This document shows, in pieces, positions 44,213-52,986 of a stretch of 64,000 nucleotides of DNA (the first letter of the stretch is position 1; every line of letters begins with the position of its first letter). The notes beneath the pieces are model-generated. The model was given only the letters and a program-made list of their open reading frames with translations, was not told the origin of the DNA and searched no databases. Made by a program: the position numbers and the translations under genes. The DNA comes from DATCLS01 sp036563805 (GTDB lineage Bacteria > Actinomycetota > Acidimicrobiia > Acidimicrobiales > VFJN01), in the NCBI GenBank assembly GCA_036563805.1, contig DATCLS010000044.1, positions 1 to 64,000 of the forward strand, in the 5' to 3' direction.

Positions 44213-45073
44213 CTACGAGGTCAGGACCCAGCCGTCCCCGCCGGGGGCCGAGGTGACGCGGCCGGCGGTCGGGCCGGCGAAGTGGGTGCCGATGACCAGC
44301 GCCCCGTCGGCGGCGCGCTCGCCGAGGAAGCGGCGTCGGGTCGCGGCGGCCCGGGTGGGGTCGGTGTCGGCGGCCGCCGCCAGGTCGGGATCGGCGAACT
44401 GGACCGGATGGTGGGCCAGGTCGCCCGTGATGACGGCCGTCTCGCCCCGGCTCTCGACGACCACGCTGACGTGCCCGGGCGTGTGGCCGGGCGTTGGGAC
44501 GAACCGGACCTCCTCGCACACCCGGTGGTCGGTCTCGACCAGGTCGACGGCGCCGGCCTCGAGGACGGGCCGCACGGTGGTGCCCACGTTGACGTAGTCG
44601 CCGTCGGTCGTCGACCAGTGCTCCCACTCGGTGCGGGCGAACAGGTAGCGGGCCCGGGGGAACGTGACCACCCACTCGCCGTCCACCAGCCGGGTGTTCC
44701 AGCCGACGTGGTCGAAGTGCAGGTGCGTGCAGACGACCGTGTCGATGTCCTCGACGGCGTAGCCGGCAGCGGCCAGGCCGGCGAGGAAGCCGTCCCCGGC
44801 CGCCGACCCCAGGTCGATGGGGGCGCTCTCGCCCACGCACGTGTCGACCAGGATCCGGCGCTCGCCGGTGTCGATCACCAGGCCGTGGATCGACAGCCGC
44901 GCCCGCCCGTCCGGTGTCACGAAGTCGGGCGCCAGCCAGGCGTGGCGCTCGACCACGCCGTCGGGCACGTCGCGCAGCACGCCGGCCAACGGCAGCTCGA
45001 GCTCGTGCTCGACGACCTTCACCACCCGGACGTCACCGATGGACCAGTTCTTGTGCACGTTGTCCCTGTGCAC
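44213..45073 (-). CDS. Metallo-beta-lactamase-fold hydrolase
   Basis: A 286-residue MBL-fold enzyme. The metal site THLHFDHVG (HxHxDH) is intact, with further ligands in PTPGHTPGHVSV, the Asp in TGDLAHHP and a His in IGTHFAG. It resembles quorum-quenching lactonase-like and related hydrolases of small esters; the substrate is unknown. The GTG start is preceded by an excellent GGGAGGGGGGAGG. It is divergent from a TetR gene whose start region contains a GATAG/CTATC inverted repeat. Confidence 0.88.
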   Translation of the reverse strand: MHRDNVHKNWSIGDVRVVKVVEHELELPLAGVLRDVPDGVVERHAWLAPDFVTPDGRARLSIHGLVIDTGERRILVDTCVGESAPIDLGSAAGDGFLAGLAAAGYAVEDIDTVVCTHLHFDHVGWNTRLVDGEWVVTFPRARYLFARTEWEHWSTTDGDYVNVGTTVRPVLEAGAVDLVETDHRVCEEVRFVPTPGHTPGHVSVVVESRGETAVITGDLAHHPVQFADPDLAAAADTDPTRAAATRRRFLGERAADGALVIGTHFAGPTAGRVTSAPGGDGWVLTS

Positions 45074-45099
45074 GTTGGTACCTCCCCCCTCCCGATTAC

Positions 45100-45114
45100 G
45101 ATAGGTGATCTATC
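45100..45114. promoter_or_regulatory. Inverted repeat in the TetR/MBL divergent gap
   Basis: GATAG-GTGAT-CTATC (45100-45114) lies 3 bases upstream of the TetR ATG and 27 bases from the MBL GTG. It is a short operator candidate for autoregulation. Confidence 0.45.
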
Positions 45115-45117
45115 ACA

Positions 45118-45786
45118 ATGGGACGCAGCGTGACGCAGGGTCGGACACACGGTCGATCGCCAGGCCAGATGGGCCCGATGGCGGGCCGCCCGGTCCCAGG
45201 CCGGCCCGAGGGGCGGCGGCGTGGCCGGCCGCGTGACCCCTCGGTCGACGCCGCCATCCGCGACGCCGTGCTGGCCTTGCTGGTCGAGGTGGGGTACGCC
45301 GAGCTGACCATCGAGGCGGTCGCCCGCCGGGCCGGGGTCGGGCACACGTCGATCTACCGGCGGTGGCCGTCGAAAGCCCACATGGTCCACGAGGTCGTGT
45401 TTCCCGAGCAGCGCACGGCCGGCATCCCGGAGGGCACGCCGTTCGACGAGACCGTCCGTCGGTTCGCCACCGCCGTCGTGACCAGCCTGTCGCGCCCGGA
45501 GGCCCGGGCCGCCATCCCCGGCCTGATGGCCGACTGGCAGGCCGACCCCGAGCTGCGCCGCCGGCTCATGGACCGGTTCGAGCCGGCCACCCGGGCCCGG
45601 CTGCGCCAAGCTGCCGCCGAGGCCGTGGCCCGGGGCGAGGTGCGGCCGGACGCGGACATCGACCGGGTCTACGACGCCATCTTGGGCACGGCGCTGGCCG
45701 CTCAATGGGTGAGCCACGGGGCCGCGGGAAGGCGACTGGTCGACACCCTGGTCGACCTCGTGCTCAACGGCGTCCGGAATAGGTAA
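45118..45786 (+). CDS. TetR-family regulator
   Basis: A 222-residue TetR regulator with a basic N terminus (EGRRRGRPRDPSVDAAI), a helix-turn-helix (LTIEAVARRAGVGHTSIYRRW) and a C-terminal domain of the TetR_C_11 type (PGLMADWQADPELRRRLMDR). It is divergent from the MBL hydrolase and probably controls it and itself. No ribosome binding site is clear; the start region is AT-rich and overlaps the inverted repeat, so a leaderless transcript is possible. Confidence 0.88.
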   Translation: MGRSVTQGRTHGRSPGQMGPMAGRPVPGRPEGRRRGRPRDPSVDAAIRDAVLALLVEVGYAELTIEAVARRAGVGHTSIYRRWPSKAHMVHEVVFPEQRTAGIPEGTPFDETVRRFATAVVTSLSRPEARAAIPGLMADWQADPELRRRLMDRFEPATRARLRQAAAEAVARGEVRPDADIDRVYDAILGTALAAQWVSHGAAGRRLVDTLVDLVLNGVRNR

Positions 45787-45946
45787 ATTACCAAGACCTT
45801 TTGGTCACTTCGTTAACAGATAGCCGCGCCCGGTATTTTGCGCTAAGGCCGCCGTTGGCATTAAGTCTCGGATCCCAACGTTCGCCGCATCAATGACGAT
45901 AACGGCCGCTACAGCGATCTCGACGGACGAGCCAGACGGAGCAGAC

Positions 45947-46597
45947 GTGGCCAGACGCAAGTGGTTGAGCCGAAGACGGTCGCGGGACACCGAGGCCGAG
46001 CCCGCGGCGCCGGCCGACGCGGCGACCCCCTCCCCCGACGCCACCGAGCCCGCGGCGCCCGCCACCCCGTCCCCCGGGGCACCGCTGGGCGGCGCCGAGC
46101 CACCGCCTCCCCCCGTCCTCACCGGCGCGGACGCGGGCCCCGACGCCACCCCGGCGGGACCCGCAGGACCGGTGGGCCCACCGGGCGCCGACGTCTCCCG
46201 CACGACGGTCAACGCCGCCGTCCCCGCCGATGCCGTGGGCCCGACCGGGCCCCTGGGCCCGCACGGCGCCTCCGGCGCCCCCGGTGCCGCGCCCGCGGCC
46301 GGGCCGGCCGCCGCAGCCCAGGCGACACCGGGCCAGGCGGCTCCGGGCCAACCGGGCCCGGCGACGCCGCCGGGCGGCGTGTCCGCCAGCGACGACCGCA
46401 GCCCCCTGGTCGAGGGCCGCTACCAGCGCATCGTGGCGGCGGCCGGCATCGTGCCCGACCCTGACCTCAGCCCGCACGCCCGGGCCGTGCTCGACTGGCT
46501 GGCGCGGCAGGACGACGCCGTCTGCTCGGGCGTCGTCGAGCTGCTCCAGGCGACGAGCCGGGCCACGGCCCGCTACATCGAGAACGCCGGGTCCTGA
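45947..46597 (+). CDS. Pro/Gly-rich collagen-like protein with a conserved C-terminal helix domain
   Basis: A 216-residue protein that I do not recognise. A basic start (ARRKWLSRRRSRD) leads into about 130 residues of Pro/Ala/Gly with Gly-x-Pro triplets (AGPAGPVGPPGAD, GPTGPLGPHGASGAPG). A compact C-terminal domain follows (YQRIVAAAGIVPDPDLSPHA, then ARAVLDWLARQDDAV), which looks helical. No signal peptide is visible. GTG 45947, with GGAG 8 bases upstream, is preferred over ATG 45893, because the 18 codons between use ATA, ACA and GCT, unlike the rest. The sequence before it (45781-45890) is an AT-rich island. Confidence 0.6.
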   Translation: MARRKWLSRRRSRDTEAEPAAPADAATPSPDATEPAAPATPSPGAPLGGAEPPPPPVLTGADAGPDATPAGPAGPVGPPGADVSRTTVNAAVPADAVGPTGPLGPHGASGAPGAAPAAGPAAAAQATPGQAAPGQPGPATPPGGVSASDDRSPLVEGRYQRIVAAAGIVPDPDLSPHARAVLDWLARQDDAVCSGVVELLQATSRATARYIENAGS

Positions 46598-46780
46598 CCG
46601 CCGGCCCGAGCCCCGGGGGCCTGACCCCGGGGCCAGACCCGGCTGGGCCGCCGGCCGCGAACGCCGAACCGTGACGCCGGCCCGACCGTTGTGCCGGCCC
46701 GGGCACCAGGGATGGCCGCCGGGCCGGGGCGGGCCTCCCCGCCGGGGCAGGGCGGGGTGGGCGGAGACCCGCGGGCGGGC

Positions 46781-46811
46781 GAGGGACGGCCGGGCGCGCC
46801 GGCCGTCCCTC
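46781..46811. terminator. 13-bp perfect hairpin between convergent genes
   Basis: Arms 46781-46793 and 46799-46811 are perfect complements around a 5-base loop. It lies 7 bases after the amidohydrolase stop and 184 bases after the collagen-like gene, serving both as a terminator. Confidence 0.8.
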
Positions 46812-46818
46812 ATCGCCG

Positions 46819-48111
46819 CTACTTCTGGCCGCTCTTGGCCAGCCCCCGGCTGGCCAGGGCCCGGAAATACTCGGCGTCGCGCTCGTCGGCCGGGCGCCCG
46901 ACCCGGGTGACCGTGTCGACGTCGGCCGCCTCGGCCCGCAACGCCCCGGCCGTGCACTGCTCGCGGGACCGGTAGGCGAACGGGTCGAAGCGGAAGTGCC
47001 GCATGGCGTTCTCGTGGGTGATCTTGGCCACGACCTCGTCGGACACGCCGGCGAACAGCCGCTCCAGCGCCTCGGGCGCGTTGGGCCAGTTCGAGTCGGA
47101 GTGCGGGAAGTCGGACTCCCAGCACACGTTGTCCACGTTGAAGTGGTGCAGCAGCTCGATGCCGACCCGGTCCTCGATGAAGCAGCACAGCACGCGCTCG
47201 AGGAACACGTCGGCCGGGCCCTTGCCGTCCGGGAACCAGTGCTTGGTCCAGCCCGAGTGCCGGTCCTGGATGTGCTCGGCCCGCTGCATGAAATACGGGA
47301 TCCACCCGATGTCGCCCTCGGTCAGCGAGAACTTCAGATCGGGGAAGCGCCACCAGAAGTCGGCCCACACCAGGTCGGCGAACGTGTAGATCGTACCGGC
47401 CGACGACAGGCTCATCGGCACGCTGGCGGGCGCGTCGGTCGTCGTCATCGCCGACTTGCTGGACGAGCCCAGGTGGCAGCAGAGCACCGTGCCCTCGTCG
47501 CTGGCCGCCGCGAACAGCGGGTCCCACGCGCCCGAGTGGATGCTGGGCATGCCGAGCGCCTCGGGGTTCTCGCTGAACGTCACCGCGTGGCAGCCCTTGG
47601 CCGCCAGCCGGCGCACCTCCTTGGCGGCCTCCTCGACGTCGAAGAGCGGCAGGATGCCGCACGGGATGAACCGGCCCGGGTAGGCGGCACACCACTCATC
47701 GATGTGCCAGTCGTTGTAGGCCTTGATCATGATCAGGTTCAGGTCGCGGTCGGGCCCCTGGTTGAGCACCTGACCGGAGAACCCGGTGAAGTTGGGGAAG
47801 TTCAGTCCGGCGAGCTGACCCCCGGCCGACATGTCGCGCACCCGCTCGTGCACGTCGTAGCAGCCCGGGCGCATCTCCTCATAGCGGGACGGGTTCGTGT
47901 TGAACATCTCCCGGGGCTTGCCGGCCACCGCGTTCAGGCCGAGGTTGCGGCCCTTGACGTTGCCGTACCACCACTGCTGCTCGCCGTTCTCGTCGGTGAC
48001 GACCCTCGGCGCTCGGTCGCGGTACTTGGCCGGCACGTGGGCATCGAACATGTCCGCCGGCTCGGCGATGTGATCGTCGACGCTGATGAGGATCAGGTCG
48101 TCGGCCTTCAT
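46819..48111 (-). CDS. Amidohydrolase (family 2, metal-dependent hydrolase)
   Basis: A 430-residue amidohydrolase-2 (PF04909) protein. The N-terminal metal motif is SVDDHIAEP, with a His in VLCCHLGSSS and an Asp in WESDFPHSDS completing the site. The family includes decarboxylases and ring-opening hydrolases of aromatic breakdown; long members like this are common in actinobacterial catabolic regulons. The ATG follows GGAGGGGGAG. The divergent IclR-family gene and the TGTG/CACA sites between them suggest substrate-induced expression. Confidence 0.88.
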   Translation of the reverse strand: MKADDLILISVDDHIAEPADMFDAHVPAKYRDRAPRVVTDENGEQQWWYGNVKGRNLGLNAVAGKPREMFNTNPSRYEEMRPGCYDVHERVRDMSAGGQLAGLNFPNFTGFSGQVLNQGPDRDLNLIMIKAYNDWHIDEWCAAYPGRFIPCGILPLFDVEEAAKEVRRLAAKGCHAVTFSENPEALGMPSIHSGAWDPLFAAASDEGTVLCCHLGSSSKSAMTTTDAPASVPMSLSSAGTIYTFADLVWADFWWRFPDLKFSLTEGDIGWIPYFMQRAEHIQDRHSGWTKHWFPDGKGPADVFLERVLCCFIEDRVGIELLHHFNVDNVCWESDFPHSDSNWPNAPEALERLFAGVSDEVVAKITHENAMRHFRFDPFAYRSREQCTAGALRAEAADVDTVTRVGRPADERDAEYFRALASRGLAKSGQK

Positions 48112-48156
48112 CTGGCTCCCCCTCCGGCCCGCGTTGCGGTGCTGTCCTCGCTCGGT

Positions 48157-48257
48157 TGTGTCGCTCGACTGTGTCGCTGGGCAGCGCGGCCGCCGCGTTG
48201 CGGCCGCCGCGTGGCACTGTGTTACTGTGCGACACAGCAGTATTGTCCTGTGACACA
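48157..48257. promoter_or_regulatory. Cluster of TGTG-n-CACA sites in the IclR/amidohydrolase gap
   Basis: TGTGTCGCT occurs at 48157-48165 and 48170-48178 (13-bp spacing). The palindromes TGTGCGACACA (48226-48236) and TGTGACACA (48249-48257) follow, the last only 15 bases before the IclR start. The arrangement fits multi-dimer IclR binding controlling both genes. Confidence 0.6.
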
Positions 48258-48271
48258 CCGTATGGGGGGTC

Positions 48272-48985
48272 ATGGTGCCCGTCAAGCAGGTCCAGAGCGC
48301 GGCCCGCGTGCTCGCCACGTTCGAGGCGCTCGCCGACCACCAGCCGGTCGGCGTCGGCGCGCTGGCCCGGCTGCTCGACGACGACAAGTCGGCCGTCCAG
48401 CGGGCGCTGATGACCCTGGCCGAGGCCGGCTGGATCCAGCGGACGCCCCGCGACCCCAACCGCTGGGAGGTCACGGCCCGGGTGCTCGCCCTCGCCCACG
48501 CCGCCCAACGCCACACCGACCTGCGCGAACGGGCCCGGCCGGTGCTGCAGGCGCTGCGCGACGAGACCGACGAGACCGCCATCCTCAACGTCCCGACCGG
48601 CGGGCGGATCGTGGCGGTCGACGTCGTGGAGAGCACCCAGCTCGTGCGGGCCGCCCCGCACATCGGCCTCACCGTGCCCGCCGAGACCAGCGCGGCCGGG
48701 CAGGCCATCCTCGCCCACCTCTCCCCCGACGAGCAGGTGCCGTTCCTCGGCGAGCCCCCGTCGCCCGCCCTAGCCGAGCGGCTGACCGAGGTCCGGCGCC
48801 GCGGCTGGTCCATCAACGACCAGGACGTCACGCCCGGGGCCCGAGGCGTCGGCGCCCCGGTCCTCGACCGGGGGCGGCCGGTCGGGGCCGTGACCATCAG
48901 CGCCCCGGCCGAGCGCCTCGACCCCGCGGCCATGCCGGCGCTCGGCGCCGAGGTGGCGGCCGCCGTGCGGTCGCTGTGGTCGTGA
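48272..48985 (+). CDS. IclR-family transcriptional regulator
   Basis: A 237-residue IclR regulator. The N-terminal winged helix (VQSAARVLATFEALADHQPV, LARLLDDDKSAVQRALMTL) is followed by the effector domain with the usual TSAAGQAILAHLSP and GVGAPVLDRGRPVGAVTIS. IclR proteins sense small aromatic or carboxylic acids. It is divergent from the amidohydrolase and probably controls it from the TGTG/CACA sites between them. ATG 48272 is preceded by GGGGGG. Confidence 0.9.
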   Translation: MVPVKQVQSAARVLATFEALADHQPVGVGALARLLDDDKSAVQRALMTLAEAGWIQRTPRDPNRWEVTARVLALAHAAQRHTDLRERARPVLQALRDETDETAILNVPTGGRIVAVDVVESTQLVRAAPHIGLTVPAETSAAGQAILAHLSPDEQVPFLGEPPSPALAERLTEVRRRGWSINDQDVTPGARGVGAPVLDRGRPVGAVTISAPAERLDPAAMPALGAEVAAAVRSLWS

Positions 48986-49064
48986 CGCTCGGGGCGCGTC
49001 GCCGTGGCCGGCGGGGCCCTCGACCGCCCGCCCCGATCCTCCGGCGCTCGCGACGCCAGCCGTC

Positions 49065-49093
49065 TTGACACTCCGCTAACCAGCGGCTGTGAT
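49065..49093 (+). promoter_or_regulatory. Promoter with a palindrome in its spacer
   Basis: TTGACA (49065-49070), a 17-base spacer and TGTGAT (49088-49093). The spacer contains CCGCT-AACC-AGCGG (49073-49086), a possible operator. It serves the copper-monooxygenase-like gene at 49164. Confidence 0.5.
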
Positions 49094-49163
49094 AGTGGCG
49101 TTATCTCCCGCAACACGCCGAGTTGTTGACGGGAGCGGTCTCGTACTCGCTGGGGGGTGAACA

Positions 49164-50108
49164 ATGAGACCACACCGATGGCTGAGGCGCGTCCTCGTCG
49201 CCTCGGCCGCCGTGCTGACGATCGTCGGCGGCACGGCGTGCCTGCCGATCATCGACCCGCCGCCCGGCGGCGGCGAGAGCGTGACCGAGACGTTCCGGCT
49301 CGGCCCGTTCGACCTCGCCCCCGAGGGCAACTCGGGCGACCAGGACGTCGGCTTCCGGTTCGGCATCCCGCGGCCCGAGGGGTCGTTCGGGATCAAGGCC
49401 ATGAGCTTCGACGTCGTCGACGAGGACGGGAACCCGGTCCCCAACCACGACGTCCACCTGCACCACATCGTGCTGGCCAGCTCGGCCCGGCAGGACACCT
49501 ACTGCCCCGGAGGTGAGCGCTTCGCCGGCGCCGGCGCCGAGCGCAACCCGATCGAGCTGCCCGGCCCGTACGCCTACTTCGTGGGGGCGCGCGACCGGTG
49601 GGACGCCACCTGGCACGTGATGAACACGTCCGGCCAGGCCCGGACCGTCTACATCGAGTACGAGATCGACTACGAGCCGGGCGCCAACGAAGAGAACAGC
49701 CGCCCCGTCGTGCCGTTCTTCCTGCCGGTCACCGGCTGCACGACCGAGTACGACGTGCCCGGCGACGGCGGCCCGGGCAGCGTCCACACCCGGACCCGCA
49801 CCTGGCAGGCGCCGTTCGACGGCTGGCTGGTCATGGCCGTCGGCCACCTGCACGAGGGCGGCATCGACATCTCGATCCGCGACGACCGGACCGGCCTGTC
49901 CTGCACGATGAACGCCGAGTACGGGCACGGCCACGGCGGCGGGCACAACCCGCCCGAGCGGATCACGACCTGTCCGGTGCACTACCCGGTGCAACGGGGC
50001 CAGAACTTCACGGTGATCTCCCGGTACGACAACTCGCAGCCGTACCAGGACGTGATGGGCATCGTCCGGGCATATGCCTGGCCCGGGTCGCAGCCCGAGG
50101 CCGAGTAG
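49164..50108 (+). CDS. Secreted copper type II monooxygenase-like protein
   Basis: A 314-residue exported protein with a signal peptide ending in a lipobox-like GGTAC near residue 26. Histidine-rich motifs (HDVHLHHIVLA, VGHLHEGG, HGHGGGH, HYPV) and paired cysteines are spread over a beta-rich fold, as in the PHM/DBM copper ascorbate-dependent monooxygenase superfamily. A Met near the C terminus (MGIVRAY) lies where such enzymes often have a copper ligand, which is inference. The reaction is unknown. GGGGGGTGAAC precedes the ATG. A decayed copy of its C terminus is at 12005-12180. Confidence 0.7.
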   Translation: MRPHRWLRRVLVASAAVLTIVGGTACLPIIDPPPGGGESVTETFRLGPFDLAPEGNSGDQDVGFRFGIPRPEGSFGIKAMSFDVVDEDGNPVPNHDVHLHHIVLASSARQDTYCPGGERFAGAGAERNPIELPGPYAYFVGARDRWDATWHVMNTSGQARTVYIEYEIDYEPGANEENSRPVVPFFLPVTGCTTEYDVPGDGGPGSVHTRTRTWQAPFDGWLVMAVGHLHEGGIDISIRDDRTGLSCTMNAEYGHGHGGGHNPPERITTCPVHYPVQRGQNFTVISRYDNSQPYQDVMGIVRAYAWPGSQPEAE

Positions 50109-50395
50109 GCCGGCCGGCCATCGGTCGGCCGCCGTGAGAGGCCGCCGTCGAGCGTCTCGTCCCGGGCCGGGGGTGCGGCCCCGGCCCGGGACGGGCGGGC
50201 GGCGGCCGTTCCGCGCCCGGCCGGGGCTCCCGGCCGACCGGCGGCGGGACCGGCCGACCGAGGCGACCAGCCAGCGAGCGGCGGCGATGCCCCGGGCGGG
50301 CGGACGCCGCACGCGGCGGGTCCGTTGGCGGGACGTTCCCCGGACCGGGCACCCGCCGCCCCCGGCCGGGCGGGGCGGGCGCCGGGCGGTGGGGC
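50109..50395. other. 287-base gap without a gene
   Basis: Apart from the hairpin at 50159-50192 I see nothing in this very GC-rich stretch. Both flanking genes end here (convergent), so no promoter is expected. Confidence 0.5.
50159..50192. terminator. 14-bp perfect hairpin
   Basis: Arms 50159-50172 and 50179-50192 are perfect complements with a 6-base loop, 50 bases after the copper-monooxygenase-like stop codon. Confidence 0.75.
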
Positions 50396-51682
50396 TCAGG
50401 CCACGACGCCAGCGGCGCGCAGCTCGGCGATGCGGTCGCCGAGGCCGAGCTCGCGCAGCACCTCGTCGGTGTGCTCGCCCAGGCCCGGCGAGCGGTCGCG
50501 CAGCGCGGCCGGCGTCCCGCCGAACCGGCTCGGGTGCCGGGGCAGGCGGACCCGGCCGGCGATCGGGTGGTCCTGCTCCTCGAACAGCCCGATGGCCACG
50601 GCGTGGGGGTCCTGCACCAGCTCCGCGGGCGACAGGATCATGGCGAACGGCACCCGCTCGGCCTCGAAGCGCTTGGTGGCCTCGGCCATCGTCATGTTGG
50701 CCGCCCGGGCGTAGCACATGTCCATGATCGGCTCGGTCAGCTCGCGGTGCTTGACCCGCTCGGCGATCGTCGCCACCCGGGGGTCGTCCCAACCCTCGAC
50801 GCCGAGCGCCCGGCACATGCCGGCGAAGTCGGCGTCCGACGTCGGGGTGACGATGCCCCAGCCGTCGGCGAACCGGAACGGCCGGAACCCGGCGACGAAG
50901 CTCGAGTGCCGGGAGCCGTCGGACTCGGTCAGCACCTCGTTGCCGGCGGCGTCGGCCCACAGGAACGACACGACCGCGTCGACCATCGACAGCTGCAGGT
51001 ACTGGCCGCCCCGCCCCCGTTCGCGGGCGAACAGGGCGGCGGTGATGGCCTGGCTGGCGTAGAGCGCCGTGACCTTGTCGGCCGCGGTCTGCCGCAGGAA
51101 GACCGGCACGCCGTCCTCGGGGTCGGCCTGGTTGGCGGCGAACCCGCCGTAGGCCTGGATCACGGTGTCGTAGGCGCTCCGGTCGCGGTACGGGCCCTCG
51201 GCCCCGAACCCCGACAGCGAGCAGTACACGACGTCGGGGTTCAGCGCCCGGATGTCCTCGTAGCCGACGCCCAGCCGGTCGACGACCCCGGGCCGGAAGT
51301 TCTGGACGACGACGTCCACCCCGGCCGCCAGCCGGCGCACGATGTCGGCGCCCTCGGGCTTGGTCATGTCGACGGCGATCGACCGCTTGCCCCGGTTGCA
51401 CACCAGGTAGAGCGCGGTCATGCCGTTGACCGACACGCCCACCCAGCGGGCGATGTCGCCGATGTCGGGCCGCTCGACCTTGACCACCTCGGCGCCCTGG
51501 TCGGCCAGCAGCGCCGCCGCGTAGGGGCCGGTGAGGGCGATCGACAGGTCGAGGACCTTGATGCCGGCCAGGGGGCCGGTGGCCGGGGGCGGCCCGGGCG
51601 CCCGGGACGGTCCCGGTGCCCGGGCGCCCGTCCCGTCCGGCCCGGCCGGCGCGTCGGACCCGCTCCCGCTCGCCCCGCTCAC
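50396..51682 (-). CDS. CaiB/BaiF-family CoA-transferase
   Basis: A 428-residue family III CoA-transferase. A ~35-residue Gly/Pro-rich start precedes GIKVLDLSIALTGPYAAALL, ADQGAEVVKVERPDIGD and LCNRGKRSIAVDM-type motifs. The catalytic Asp lies in SAYDTVIQAYGG, as in formyl-CoA transferase. It would move CoA between carboxylic acids in a degradation pathway; the acids are unknown. Its GTG start overlaps the stop of the preceding epimerase gene (GTGA), so the two are co-translated. Confidence 0.92.
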   Translation of the reverse strand: MSGASGSGSDAPAGPDGTGARAPGPSRAPGPPPATGPLAGIKVLDLSIALTGPYAAALLADQGAEVVKVERPDIGDIARWVGVSVNGMTALYLVCNRGKRSIAVDMTKPEGADIVRRLAAGVDVVVQNFRPGVVDRLGVGYEDIRALNPDVVYCSLSGFGAEGPYRDRSAYDTVIQAYGGFAANQADPEDGVPVFLRQTAADKVTALYASQAITAALFARERGRGGQYLQLSMVDAVVSFLWADAAGNEVLTESDGSRHSSFVAGFRPFRFADGWGIVTPTSDADFAGMCRALGVEGWDDPRVATIAERVKHRELTEPIMDMCYARAANMTMAEATKRFEAERVPFAMILSPAELVQDPHAVAIGLFEEQDHPIAGRVRLPRHPSRFGGTPAALRDRSPGLGEHTDEVLRELGLGDRIAELRAAGVVA

Positions 51683-52797
51683 TCGGCGAACTCCGCGTGC
51701 GTGCGGGGCCGGCCCTGGGGGCCGCTGTAGGCGAGGCCCCAGCCGGGGCGGACCGCGAACTCGGGCACGGTCACGGCCGCCCGGGCGGTCAGCCACGAGT
51801 CGATCAGCTGATCCTCGGCGGCGTAGTCGAACGGGTCGGTCAGCACCCTCTCCTCCATCCCGCCCGGCTCCGGCGGATGGTCCGCCAGCCACCGGGCCGT
51901 GTCGGGCACCGCCCGCCGGGCCGGCACGACGTCGCGGTGGCCCAGCTGGTGGTGCAGGCGGCTCAGGTCGAGCACCCGATGGGTCGGCAGCGGCTGGGCC
52001 AGCAGGGGCCAGGCCGGCACCGCCAGGTCGTAGGGCATCGAGACGATCTCGAGCTCGGCGCCCAGCGCCGCGGCGCACAGCTCCACGACCTGGCGGACCG
52101 TGAGCGCCTCGCCGTCGCCGACGTTGAAGATCGCGCCCGCCGCCCGGTCGGGGTGTTCGACCGCCCGGGCGACGGCCGCCGCCGCGTTCTCGGTGTAGCA
52201 GTGGTGGTGGATGGTCAGGCCCTCGTCGGCCACGACGATCCGCCGGCGGCCGTCGAGGATGCGCCGGACGATCGACCACTCCCGCGGAACGAGCTGGTAC
52301 GGCCCGTACAGGTAGGGGTAGCGGAAGTGGGCGGCGCCCGGGTGGGCGGCGAACACCGCCTGCTCGGTGCGGACGATGCGGTAGCCCTTCTCGTCGATCG
52401 CCGGGTCGTCCACCAGCTCGGCGTCCTCGGCGACCGGCACCGGCAGGCCGGGCGGATCGTGCTGCCAGGCGTCGGTCCACCCCCGGTAGGCCGGCACCCC
52501 GCCCACCGAGACGAAGTGGCCGCAGCGACCGGCGGTCAGCTCGGCCACCCGGCGGAGCCGGCCGTACATGGCCACGACGACGTCCCAGGTGGCGTCGCCG
52601 AGCGCCGCCGCCAGCGAGGCCCCGTCGAACGGGTCGGCGTGGACGTGCGCGACCGACGCCGGCGTCTCGGGGCGCTCGTGGACGCCCCGGTGGAGGATCG
52701 TGACCCGGTGGCCGGACTCGACGAGTCGCCGCACGAGGGGCACGCCGGTCGGGCCGGTCCCCCCGATGACCAGCACGCTCGGCCCCGTCTGGCTCAC
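51679..52797 (-). CDS. NAD-dependent epimerase/dehydratase-family protein
   Basis: A 372-residue extended-SDR protein. VLVIGGTGPTGVPLVRRL is the cofactor loop and GYRIVRTEQAVF carries the Tyr of a weak YxxxK-like site (Lys is replaced by Arg). FRYPYLYGPYQLVPREWSIV is the substrate-domain motif. It is probably an NAD(P)-binding isomerase or reductase; the catalytic Lys change makes the chemistry uncertain. The GTG start follows GGAGGGGG. First gene of a two-gene operon with the CoA-transferase, and divergent from the double TetR gene. Confidence 0.78.
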   Translation of the reverse strand: MSQTGPSVLVIGGTGPTGVPLVRRLVESGHRVTILHRGVHERPETPASVAHVHADPFDGASLAAALGDATWDVVVAMYGRLRRVAELTAGRCGHFVSVGGVPAYRGWTDAWQHDPPGLPVPVAEDAELVDDPAIDEKGYRIVRTEQAVFAAHPGAAHFRYPYLYGPYQLVPREWSIVRRILDGRRRIVVADEGLTIHHHCYTENAAAAVARAVEHPDRAAGAIFNVGDGEALTVRQVVELCAAALGAELEIVSMPYDLAVPAWPLLAQPLPTHRVLDLSRLHHQLGHRDVVPARRAVPDTARWLADHPPEPGGMEERVLTDPFDYAAEDQLIDSWLTARAAVTVPEFAVRPGWGLAYSGPQGRPRTHAEFAE

Positions 52798-52986
52798 CCG
52801 TCCCCCTCCGCTCGACTTGCTCGGCTCGGCTCCGTCGGCTGCCGCTCGGCACCTCCGGCCGTCTCGGCCGCCGCTCGGCGTCTCCCCATCTCCGTCTAGC
52901 AGGGATCGGCCCGGTTCCGCCGTTCGCGCCGACAAACCACTTATTGTGCTGACCCAAACGCAAAACGTGATCTTCGGGGAGGGGAC

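Noticed and set aside
45893..45946. ATG 45893 as start of the collagen-like gene
   Set aside because: The 18 codons after it use rare AT-rich codons and no ribosome binding site precedes it; GTG 45947 fits better.
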